Assembly (NCBI GenBank): GCA_002010215.1
Contig: MTMY01000004.1
Span: forward strand, 62,001 to 126,000
Source of the DNA: Archaeoglobus sp. JdFR-37
GTDB taxonomy: Archaea > Halobacteriota > Archaeoglobi > Archaeoglobales > Archaeoglobaceae
DNA length: 64,000 nucleotides
Direction of reading: 5' to 3'
Position numbers and translations under genes: made by a program. Numbering within the stretch: the stretch's first letter is position 1; the number at the start of each line of letters is the position of its first letter. Below, one piece after another: positions 16,896 through 24,609 of the stretch. The notes under the pieces are model-generated. The model saw only the letters and a program-made list of their open reading frames with translations, was not told where the DNA came from and ran no database searches.

Positions 16896-18740
16896 TCACG
16901 GGCAGCCGTTTTCCTTCCAGCCCCTCCACGCATAATAGTCACTCAGCATTTTTTCCACCATATCGGGTGTTATCTCTACTCTTCCAAAGTAGTCCCGCCA
17001 TATCTTGTATCCTTCCCAAGTCTTCAGTGGCTCGAAGAAGCGTGATGGTGGCGTGTCGTCCTTCCTGCTGTAACCTTCCCGGCAGTTCAGCTTCCTTACC
17101 ATGGTAAGGGCTTTATCTGCAGCAGCAACCAGTTCTTCTGGAGAACTTTCAATGCCCGTTGCATGACTGAACATGGATGCCACTGTTTCTATGTCCAGAC
17201 TTTTCGCTATGCTTTCCCTTCTGCAAAGCCCCATGCCATTCAGCACCCACAGCCAGTTCTCGACAGCGATGGTGTATAAGGCTGCGTTGAACACCTCGCC
17301 GAAAGTAGCGTTTATGAGCTCATCTGATGCGCCAATACGCTTCATGTACCTTCTGATGCCTTCCTCATCCCTGCCAGGCAGCACAGTTATGGTTACCGGC
17401 CCCTCCTGTGCTCCTCTGGGATTTGTAAAGAGGCCGAAGGACTCGCTGGCAAAGGATACTCTGGGGTCGAAGAGGGGTTCCAGGTTCTTGATAAAGTGAG
17501 ATTCCTTCCTCACCCATTCCCCAAATTTTTCCACCAGACCTTCAAAACCCCGCCCCATGTACTCACCAAAATCCCTGCCTTCAGCCACCATTTCCAGCAC
17601 TTTAATGACTGCTTCACCACTCCTAGAGGGTTCAAAGCCCAGCTCATCCTCGAAAACCTTGCCCTCCTCATATAGGGTTGCTACAAAATCGTAGAGTTCT
17701 GCAAAAAGCATGGCATCGATTCCGTGTCTGTTGGCAATATCATGACACTTGACAGCCATCTCGGCGCTCTCAACCCCACATTTCACACCGAATTCATATG
17801 CTACTCCCAGATACAGAGATGCTTTCGTCTCAATTGTCTCATCACCAAGCCTAGCCTCGAGAATAGACTTGCATGGAGAGAGACAACCAGAGCATCCTGT
17901 ACTTTGCTTTTTGATCCTTCCTTTATAATTCCTCACACCGAATTCCTCTACCACTTCCCGACTCACCACAACGGTCTTCTTTTTGAAAGCAAGGTACCCT
18001 TCTCTGGCCCAGGCATCCCAGGCTGCCATAATGCCGATGTCAGCGTAGCGCTTTGTTACCGGGTCAGCCTTCACGCGATCTCTGAATTCCTTAACAAGCT
18101 TACCGAACTCCTGGGGATTTGCTGGCTCAGATGCCCTTTTTCCCTTCACAACAATTGCCTTGATATTTTTAGAGCCCAGAACAGCTCCAAGTCCGCCTTT
18201 GCCAAGATGATGAATGGCATCTATTAGTGTGAGGGAAATCGGTACTCTGTTCTCTCCAGCCTTCCCTATTGCCAGCACACTCCCTCCATGTTTCTCTTTC
18301 AAGTAATCTGTGGTTTCCACAATGTCTTTTCCCCAGAGGTTCATTGCGTCTTCAACAGTCACCCTTCCATCCTCAACCAGAATATAGCATGGCTTTTCCG
18401 CAGCGCCATTCAGAATTATGAGGTCAAAGCCAGCTCTTTTCATGTCTCTGGCAAAGGCTCCTCCACCTATTGCTGGCCCAAAGGTTCGGTTGACGGGATT
18501 TTTTGATATAGCAACAACCTTTGTAGCTCCCGGGATGCGGGTATTCGTAAGTATTCCGGCAGCAAAGATTGCAAAATTCTCGCTGCTTAAGGGATCGCCT
18601 TCAAAATGGAGTTTCTCGGCATAATGGTAAGCTATGCCTATTATCCCCCGGTAATCATAATAGAGCTTTTCAGGAATTTCGAACTCCTGAACTTCACCAG
18701 TTGAAACGTCAATCTCAACTCCAACTCCAGTATAAGTCAT
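16896..18740 (-). CDS. aor: Tungsten aldehyde:ferredoxin oxidoreductase family enzyme
   Basis: AOR-family protein of 614 residues oxidising aldehydes to acids with ferredoxin as acceptor. The tungstopterin-binding segments are visible (RTFGPAIGGG near 85; HHLGKGGLGAVLGSKNIKAI near 177), and the 4Fe-4S ligands C283, C286 and C290 are in CSGCLSPC. Length is typical. In a region of aromatic catabolism it could handle an aromatic aldehyde or run aryl-acid reduction, but the substrate is not readable. Strong TATA-like ATATATATAA (about 18761-18770) sits close upstream, giving a short leader. Divergent from the molybdopterin oxidoreductase gene. Confidence 0.92.
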   Translation of the reverse strand: MTYTGVGVEIDVSTGEVQEFEIPEKLYYDYRGIIGIAYHYAEKLHFEGDPLSSENFAIFAAGILTNTRIPGATKVVAISKNPVNRTFGPAIGGGAFARDMKRAGFDLIILNGAAEKPCYILVEDGRVTVEDAMNLWGKDIVETTDYLKEKHGGSVLAIGKAGENRVPISLTLIDAIHHLGKGGLGAVLGSKNIKAIVVKGKRASEPANPQEFGKLVKEFRDRVKADPVTKRYADIGIMAAWDAWAREGYLAFKKKTVVVSREVVEEFGVRNYKGRIKKQSTGCSGCLSPCKSILEARLGDETIETKASLYLGVAYEFGVKCGVESAEMAVKCHDIANRHGIDAMLFAELYDFVATLYEEGKVFEDELGFEPSRSGEAVIKVLEMVAEGRDFGEYMGRGFEGLVEKFGEWVRKESHFIKNLEPLFDPRVSFASESFGLFTNPRGAQEGPVTITVLPGRDEEGIRRYMKRIGASDELINATFGEVFNAALYTIAVENWLWVLNGMGLCRRESIAKSLDIETVASMFSHATGIESSPEELVAAADKALTMVRKLNCREGYSRKDDTPPSRFFEPLKTWEGYKIWRDYFGRVEITPDMVEKMLSDYYAWRGWKENGCP

Positions 18741-18793
18741 GATTAAAGTTTGCGGAGGTGATTATATATATTTGGTGGAATTAGGAATTAAAC

Positions 18794-18835
18794 TTGCAAT
18801 TATTGCAACTCTGTTGCATCTGTTATCTGTTGCAA
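18794..18835. repeat. Cluster of four TTGCA(A) boxes
   Basis: TTGCAA occurs at 18794 and 18803, TTGCA at 18814 and TTGCAA at 18830, and the nine-base word TCTGTTGCA repeats at 18810 and 18826. All sit between the divergent AOR and molybdopterin oxidoreductase genes. TTGCAA is self-complementary, so each box could be bound as a half-site pair. Possible binding array for a regulator of one or both genes. Confidence 0.4.
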
Positions 18836-18901
18836 TTTCAAAACAAGATGGAGGGATCAGAAAGCGTGGAAAATTCACAAAGTGTTAAGGGTCAAGAAAT
18901 C

Positions 18902-18938
18902 AAGTAAACCCTTAAGTAAACCCCCAAAATTTACTTAA
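18902..18938 (+). promoter_or_regulatory. 9-bp inverted repeat over the molybdopterin oxidoreductase promoter
   Basis: TTAAGTAAA (18912-18920) and TTTACTTAA (18930-18938) form a perfect nine-base inverted repeat with a nine-base spacer. An extra direct copy of AAGTAAACCC lies at 18902, twelve bases upstream of the copy at 18914. The right arm merges with the A/T-rich ACTTAAATTTTTAA that is the best TATA candidate for the gene starting at 18981. A bound regulator would cover the promoter. Confidence 0.5.
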
Positions 18939-18980
18939 ATTTTTAATCATGTTTTTTCACCGTGATAGTATGGTGGTATT

Positions 18981-21032
18981 ATGAATGTTATCAAAACAGC
19001 CTGCGAGCTCTGCGCCTGGAGTTGCGGTATGAATGTTTATGTTGAAGGAGGTAAGATCACCAGAGTCTCCGGCATGAATGAGCACCCCCTCAACAGAGGA
19101 CGCCTGTGTCCAAAAGGCAGTGTGTCAGCAGATTACGTTTACGCGAAGGACAGAATAACCTACCCCATGGTCAGAGAAGGCGATAAATGGCAGAGAATTG
19201 AATGGGATGACGCCATAGACATGGTTGCCGAAAACCTGAAGGAAGTTGCCAAAATAAATCCAAAAGCCTTCGCTACCATAATTGGAATGCCAATTCTGTT
19301 AGGCGGCTCTTCCACTGTCAGCTTCATAAGGCGTTTTATGGACGTTTATGGAACACCAAATTGCTTCTCTCCCGAAAGCATGTGTTACAGACACCAGATA
19401 ATCGGATACATCCTCACTCTCGGGAAATTCCCTGTCGCTGATCCCGAAAATGCAAACTGCATAATCGTCTGGGCTCACAATCCCCACGCTTCAAAACCAC
19501 CTCTGGCATGGATGATTGAGAGAGCAAGAAAGCGGGGAGCCAAGCTGATAGTCATCGACCCAAGAAAGACGAAAGTTGCAGAGATGGCCGACATACACGC
19601 TGCTGTGAGGCCTGGAAGCGACACATATCTCGCCATAGGTCTGATGAAGGTCATAATCGAGGAAGAGCTTTACGACAGGGATTTCGTGGCAAATTACTGC
19701 TACGGCTTTGATAAGCTGAGAGAGCACGTTTCGAAATACAGCCTTGATGAAATAGCCGAAAAAACCTGGGTTGATGTGGAAACCATTACCGAAATCGCCA
19801 GAACCTTCGCAACTGTAAAGCCGGGATGCATCGTTCAGGGTGTTAATGCCCTGGATCAGGTTCCCACGGGAGTTCAGAACTCCAGAGCCGTTGCAATCCT
19901 CCACGCGCTGACAGGGAACATAGACGTTAAGGGTGGCTTCGTCAGGGCTGCAAGAGTCCACACAAGGAACCTCCGCCTGCATCAGCTACTCAAAGATTTG
20001 CCACTTGGCATAGAGCAACACCCCTTCTTCTACCAGGTCTGGGAGACCCACTTGGGGGAAGGGCAGGGAATGTACCTCTACGATGCGGTTCTGGAAGGGG
20101 AGCCCTATCAGATAAAATCCCTCTTTATTGCCGGCTCCAATCCCGTTTTGACCTGGCCTGAATCGGCAAAGATGTTGGAAGTTCTTAAGAAAGTCGAATT
20201 TCTGGTAGTAATGGACATGTTCATGACCGAAACTGCCAAACACGCTGACCTCTTCCTGCCAGCTGCTTCATTCCTGGAAAGGCTGGAGCTGGTTGATTAT
20301 TACAGCGTGATCTTCGGCATCCCTTACATGATGCTTAGGAAGAAGGCGATTGAACCGCCAGGAGAAGCGAAAAGCGACGTTGAGTTCTGGCTGGAGCTTG
20401 CCAGAAAAATGGGCTACAGAGAGTACTTCCCCTGGAAGAGTGTAGATGAGGTTCTGGATTACGTTCTGGAGCCTACAGGTTATACTCTGGATGATTTGAC
20501 CGAGAAATATCCTTCTGGAGTCTGGACGGGGAAGGTCAGATACGGAGAATACAAGGAGAGAGGTTTCAGGACGCCAAGCGGAAAAGTGGAACTTTACTCA
20601 GAGAGCCTGGTAGAAAAGGGTTACGATGCCATACCCACACCAAAAGAGCCCAGCGAGACGCCATATAGCAGTAAAGCCGAGAAATATCCGCTGATACTGA
20701 CAACAGGGGCCAGAAACCTCTACTTCACCCACTCCCAGCTCAGGAATGTGGAGAAAATGCTGAGGCTTCAGCCAGAGGCATATGTGGAAATCCATCCCGA
20801 AACGGCAGAGAGATTTGGGATAAAGGATGGTGAAATCGTCACTGTCAGAACAGAGAGAGGCAGCATAGAGATCAGGGCGAAAGTAACAGATACAATCGTG
20901 CCGGGCGTCATCAACATACCCCATGGCTGGAGCAGCGCTAACGCCAACATCCTGACATCAAGAAGGCCAGCAGATCCCATATCTGGCTGTCCAGAGCTCA
21001 AGGCTTTGCTTGCCAAGAGGGAGGAGAGGTAG
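18981..21032 (+). CDS. Molybdopterin oxidoreductase, DMSO-reductase family
   Basis: Catalytic subunit of 683 residues. Cluster ligands C8, C11, C15 and C43 form the N-terminal 4Fe-4S site; C135 in SPESMCYRHQI is the best candidate Mo/W ligand, as in PsrA/PhsA-type enzymes. Later come IVWAHNPHASKPP near 160, IAGSNPVLTWPES near 380 and a C-terminal molydopterin-binding domain from about 560. No Tat signal is present, so it is cytoplasmic, and no FeS or membrane subunit is adjacent. Substrate unknown: polysulfide/thiosulfate reductase-like or acetylene-hydratase-like subgroups are possible. A HAD gene follows after 39 bases. Confidence 0.88.
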   Translation: MNVIKTACELCAWSCGMNVYVEGGKITRVSGMNEHPLNRGRLCPKGSVSADYVYAKDRITYPMVREGDKWQRIEWDDAIDMVAENLKEVAKINPKAFATIIGMPILLGGSSTVSFIRRFMDVYGTPNCFSPESMCYRHQIIGYILTLGKFPVADPENANCIIVWAHNPHASKPPLAWMIERARKRGAKLIVIDPRKTKVAEMADIHAAVRPGSDTYLAIGLMKVIIEEELYDRDFVANYCYGFDKLREHVSKYSLDEIAEKTWVDVETITEIARTFATVKPGCIVQGVNALDQVPTGVQNSRAVAILHALTGNIDVKGGFVRAARVHTRNLRLHQLLKDLPLGIEQHPFFYQVWETHLGEGQGMYLYDAVLEGEPYQIKSLFIAGSNPVLTWPESAKMLEVLKKVEFLVVMDMFMTETAKHADLFLPAASFLERLELVDYYSVIFGIPYMMLRKKAIEPPGEAKSDVEFWLELARKMGYREYFPWKSVDEVLDYVLEPTGYTLDDLTEKYPSGVWTGKVRYGEYKERGFRTPSGKVELYSESLVEKGYDAIPTPKEPSETPYSSKAEKYPLILTTGARNLYFTHSQLRNVEKMLRLQPEAYVEIHPETAERFGIKDGEIVTVRTERGSIEIRAKVTDTIVPGVINIPHGWSSANANILTSRRPADPISGCPELKALLAKREER

Positions 21033-21071
21033 GAGTGGTGAGGCTGCAGTGGCTGAACACGAGATGATACC

Positions 21072-21722
21072 ATGACCGAAAAATCAGTATACAGCTTCGC
21101 CATCTTCGATTTCGAAGGAACACTTGTGAGCTTTGAGTGGGATATTCCAAGAGCGGTTCGTGAAGCCAAGGAGGTGCTGAAGGAAGCGGGTATAGTTGTA
21201 CCTGAAAATACTCAAAACTATGCCGAACTCTACAATTTTGTATCGATGCATTTCCCAGACTCAATTGGGTTGATAGATGAGATTTACGACACATATGATG
21301 TCCTGGCTCTCAAAAACTGGAAACCTCATGACGATTCCAGATATGTCCTTGAAGCTCTAAGCAATTCAGGTGTTAAGGTTGCTCTAGTCTCAAACGTGGG
21401 AAGTGAAGCTCTTCATGCAGCCCTCAAAAAGTTTAGTTTGGAACACTTTTTATGCGTGGTTTCGAGAAATGACGTGAGACTCCTGAAGCCTGATACAGAG
21501 GGCTTGAGGAAAGCTATGAACATCATGGGAGCTGAAGGACACGAAACCCTCTTTATTGGTGACAGCATCGCAGACGTAATGGCGGCGATAAAAGCAGGAA
21601 TAGATGTAGCAGTTCTTCAGGGGGAGAACAGTATCGATGAGCTTAAAAAAGCAGGCTCCACCTACATCCTAGAAAAACTCTCTGATGTCCTCTCTCTTTT
21701 CTCCTCGCCCCAAGATGTGTAG
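21072..21722 (+). CDS. HAD-superfamily hydrolase
   Basis: A protein of 216 residues with HAD motif I FDFEGTLV near 13, motif II VALVSNVGS near 115, a Lys in RLLKPD near 140 and motif IV LFIGDSIADVMAAIKAG near 160. The cap is helical. The acid/base position of motif I is Glu (DxE). Probably co-transcribed with the molybdopterin oxidoreductase. Its last 61 bases overlap the end of ubiX on the opposite strand. Confidence 0.82.
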   Translation: MTEKSVYSFAIFDFEGTLVSFEWDIPRAVREAKEVLKEAGIVVPENTQNYAELYNFVSMHFPDSIGLIDEIYDTYDVLALKNWKPHDDSRYVLEALSNSGVKVALVSNVGSEALHAALKKFSLEHFLCVVSRNDVRLLKPDTEGLRKAMNIMGAEGHETLFIGDSIADVMAAIKAGIDVAVLQGENSIDELKKAGSTYILEKLSDVLSLFSSPQDV

Positions 21723-22255
21723 AGGTCGTGTTCGATGTCGAAAAAGTCCAGAATCCTGCCCACAGTGTGGTTCACTATATCATCAATGCTTTTCGGCCTG
21801 CTGTAGAAAGCCGGTACAGGGGGGAAGATTACAGCCCCGAGCTCTGCCAGCCGCGTCAGTGTTGAAAGGTGTCCGAGGTGGAGTGGCGTCTCCCTTACGG
21901 CAAGAACAAGCCTTCTCTTCTCCTTAAGAGTCACATCTGCAGCTCTCACTATCAGATTAGATGCTATGCTGTAGGCAATGCTTGAGGCGGTTTTGATTGA
22001 GCAGGGGATGATTACCATGCCATCGTGCTTGAAGGAGCCGCTGGCTATGGCTGCACCGACATCAGCGTAATCATAAACGTAATCTGCAAGCATCTTCACG
22101 TCCTCAACGCTGTAATCAGTTTCAATCTCAATATTCTTCTCGGCTGCCGGCGAAATGACTAAGTGCACTTCCACCTCAGATTCATTCAGAACCTCAAGCA
22201 TCCTGACTCCGTAAATCTGGCCTGAAGCTCCGGTTAAAGCTACAACAAGTCTCAT
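21662..22255 (-). CDS. ubiX: Flavin prenyltransferase
   Basis: UbiX/Pad1-type protein of 197 residues making prenylated FMN, the cofactor of UbiD decarboxylases. Motifs: VALTGASGQIYGVRML at the N terminus, GSFKHDGMVIIPCS near 92 and RRLVLAVRETPLHLGHL near 134. Its ATG overlaps the CoA-ligase stop as ATGA. It supplies the UbiD enzyme three genes upstream on the same strand. The C-terminal 20 residues overlap the convergent HAD gene. Confidence 0.93.
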   Translation of the reverse strand: MRLVVALTGASGQIYGVRMLEVLNESEVEVHLVISPAAEKNIEIETDYSVEDVKMLADYVYDYADVGAAIASGSFKHDGMVIIPCSIKTASSIAYSIASNLIVRAADVTLKEKRRLVLAVRETPLHLGHLSTLTRLAELGAVIFPPVPAFYSRPKSIDDIVNHTVGRILDFFDIEHDLYTSWGEEKRERTSESFSRM

Positions 22256-23808
22256 ACAATCCCCATCCTTTCTCTTTCCCTCAACTTGTATCTCTGAATC
22301 TTGCCCGTTGCTGTTTTGGGAAGCTCATCCACAAAAATCCATTTTTCAGGAATCTCATAGCCCTTCAAACCCTCCTGCCTCATCATATCTTTCACTTCCT
22401 TAATAAAGGTCTCCCGGTCGTAATCGCCAATGTTCACGTAGGCGGAAACGATCTCTATCCTCTCATCACTGAATCCCTGAACAACGGCGCACTCAACCAC
22501 AGCAGGATGCCTGGCCATTACAGACTCGATTTTTATTGGTGAGACCCACAGTCCCCTCGTTTTGATGAGGTCATCCGCCCTTCCGACGTACCTGTAATAC
22601 CCGCCTTCCCTGATCATAACATCTCCCGTGTAGTACCACTCCCCCAAGAATGTTTTCTTGGTTTCTTCATGCTTTTCCCAGTAAAAGGGGGATACTGACT
22701 CTCCTTTTATGTATACCCTGCCAGGTTTTCCGTCGGGAACGTCATTCCCCTCTTCATCAACAAGCCTTATCTCCCACCCCGGCAGAGCAACACCGGTGTA
22801 TCCCGGCCTCACTTTTCCCGGATAACTCCCAATGAATGCACCACAGACCTCTGTTGAGCCTATATGCTCAACAATCTCAGCTCCAAACCTTTCCCTGAAC
22901 CTCCTCCAGATTCCAGCAGGGAGCGGTTCTCCTGCACTCACCGCAAGCCTCAGACCACTGTAGGTTTCTTCAAGTTTGGTGAGCCTGCTGTAAAAGTTTG
23001 GAACGGTGTAAAGCACGGTAACACCGTATTTCCTCATTATCTCAACGGCTCGTTCTGGCTCCACCCTTTCAGGATCGACAATGGTTGTGGCACCGCAGTA
23101 AATCGTACCACATCCCGCACCGTTGAGACCAAAGGCAAAGAAGAGTTTGCTGACGGAATAGCATACATCCTTATCGCTAATCCCGAGAACTCTTTTGTGG
23201 TATCCCTCGGCAACGTAGAGCAGGTCGTGCTGGAGGTGCACCACACCCTTCGGCTTCCCGGTGGTTCCTGAGCTATAAAGCCAGAAGGCCATTGCGTCTC
23301 TGCTGAGCTTTACAGCATCAAATTCCTGAGAGTAATCTGAGAGCATCTCCCTGAACTCCTTGACTCCCAGATACCCTTTTAAAAACTTTGAAGTTGCAGG
23401 AAAGCTGTCCATGAAATGTTCTCCAACAATGGCAAATTTCGCTCTGGAATCTTCTAGGAAGTACCGGTAATCTTCCCTGCTGAGATAGGTGTTAACGGGA
23501 ACGGGTATCGCTCCCAGTTTTATTGCACCATAAAAGGCAATGTAAAATTCAATGGAATCGGGCAGAATCAGTAGAATTCTGTCGTCATGAGATATACCAT
23601 GATTCATGAAGAGATTTGCCGCCCTGTTGGTCTCCATTCTGAGTTCTTCAAATGTTATGCTCTCCTCCTTAATCCCCATTTTCTCACTGCCTACACAGGT
23701 TACGGCTGTCTTATTTCCAAACTTCTCTGCGCTACCGTCTATTATAGCCTCACCAAAATTAAAGGTCTCGGGTATGTCCAGCTTCAGTTCCTCACCTCTG
23801 TCGATCAT
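22252..23808 (-). CDS. Benzoate-CoA-ligase-like aryl-CoA synthetase
   Basis: ANL-family adenylating enzyme of about 518 residues. ATP loop SSGTTGKPKGVVH near 190, hinge region YTGDVMIREGGYYRYVGRADDLIKTRG near 415, and the catalytic Lys in LPKTATGKIQRYKLR near the C terminus. Layout and the VVHLQHDLLY segment fit benzoate/4-hydroxybenzoate-CoA ligases. Start ATG 23808 follows AAAGGTGATGG. Between UbiD/HAD and UbiX, it most likely activates the 4-hydroxybenzoate made by phenol carboxylation (inference). A paralogue lies at 33510-35147. Confidence 0.88.
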   Translation of the reverse strand: MIDRGEELKLDIPETFNFGEAIIDGSAEKFGNKTAVTCVGSEKMGIKEESITFEELRMETNRAANLFMNHGISHDDRILLILPDSIEFYIAFYGAIKLGAIPVPVNTYLSREDYRYFLEDSRAKFAIVGEHFMDSFPATSKFLKGYLGVKEFREMLSDYSQEFDAVKLSRDAMAFWLYSSGTTGKPKGVVHLQHDLLYVAEGYHKRVLGISDKDVCYSVSKLFFAFGLNGAGCGTIYCGATTIVDPERVEPERAVEIMRKYGVTVLYTVPNFYSRLTKLEETYSGLRLAVSAGEPLPAGIWRRFRERFGAEIVEHIGSTEVCGAFIGSYPGKVRPGYTGVALPGWEIRLVDEEGNDVPDGKPGRVYIKGESVSPFYWEKHEETKKTFLGEWYYTGDVMIREGGYYRYVGRADDLIKTRGLWVSPIKIESVMARHPAVVECAVVQGFSDERIEIVSAYVNIGDYDRETFIKEVKDMMRQEGLKGYEIPEKWIFVDELPKTATGKIQRYKLRERERMGIV

Positions 23809-23883
23809 TCCATCACCTTTTATCATTAATTTTTCAGTGATGTGATTTATTAGATTTTGTAACCAGTGGAGATATGGAACTCA

Positions 23884-24579
23884 TTACAGAATATCCAAAA
23901 GCTGCCTGAAGTCTGTTATCACGTGGTCAGCTATTTCGGATGGCTTCTCCTTTGCTGCATAGTGAACTGTTACGAAACCGTATTTTCTGGCCATTTCGAT
24001 GTCCTTAACAGGATGATCTCCGACAATTACCGCTTCAGAAATGGATATGCCCTGGCTTTCCAACTCCTCCTTCAGTTTTTCAAAAATGCTGCCGTCTTCT
24101 TTGGATGTTCCCTTGAAGCTGTCATCAATTTGGCCATCTTCTCTGAGGACTCCTTCGGGAGAATATATGTTGGCAAAGAAGTTTCTAAGGTTGTAATTGT
24201 TGAGGAAGTTCACAATTGTGCCGAGTGCTGCCATGTCTGAAACCACGTCTATTCTGTATTTCCTGGATTTGAGGTGCTTGAGAGCCTCATAAATTCCGTC
24301 AGCCGGCTTCAGAAGCTTCTGTTCCACCTCGTAATATTTCCTGATCAGGCACTGGTTTTTTTCCAGAACCTTTTCCTCCACCTCATGCCTTCCCTTCTCG
24401 TGCAGCCTTCTAAAGTCCCCGTACTTTTTTATCAGTTCCCTATATAGATTCACCTTTTCCTCGATAACGCCAGGCCTGTCCTTCTCCTCATCAATGAAAA
24501 CCACTGCCATCCAGTACTCCACCTTTCTATTTCTTGAATCCATTATGCACTGGCCGTAGTCGAAGCCCACCCACTTCAT
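23884..24579 (-). CDS. HAD-family protein, candidate phenylphosphate carboxylase delta-like subunit
   Basis: A protein of about 231 residues with HAD layout: motif I reads GFDYGQCIMD, motif II region DVVSDMAAL near 125, motif IV AVIVGDHPVKDIEMARKYG near 190. The usual second Asp of DxD is Gly (DYG), so ordinary phosphatase chemistry may be impaired. Start ATG 24579 follows AAGGTGAGAG. It lies 30 bases after the UbiD gene. In the bacterial phenylphosphate carboxylase the delta subunit is a HAD phosphatase, so the position fits that role. Confidence 0.7.
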   Translation of the reverse strand: MKWVGFDYGQCIMDSRNRKVEYWMAVVFIDEEKDRPGVIEEKVNLYRELIKKYGDFRRLHEKGRHEVEEKVLEKNQCLIRKYYEVEQKLLKPADGIYEALKHLKSRKYRIDVVSDMAALGTIVNFLNNYNLRNFFANIYSPEGVLREDGQIDDSFKGTSKEDGSIFEKLKEELESQGISISEAVIVGDHPVKDIEMARKYGFVTVHYAAKEKPSEIADHVITDFRQLLDIL

Positions 24580-24609
24580 TCTCTCACCTTGGCTCAATCA
24601 GCGCGACCA

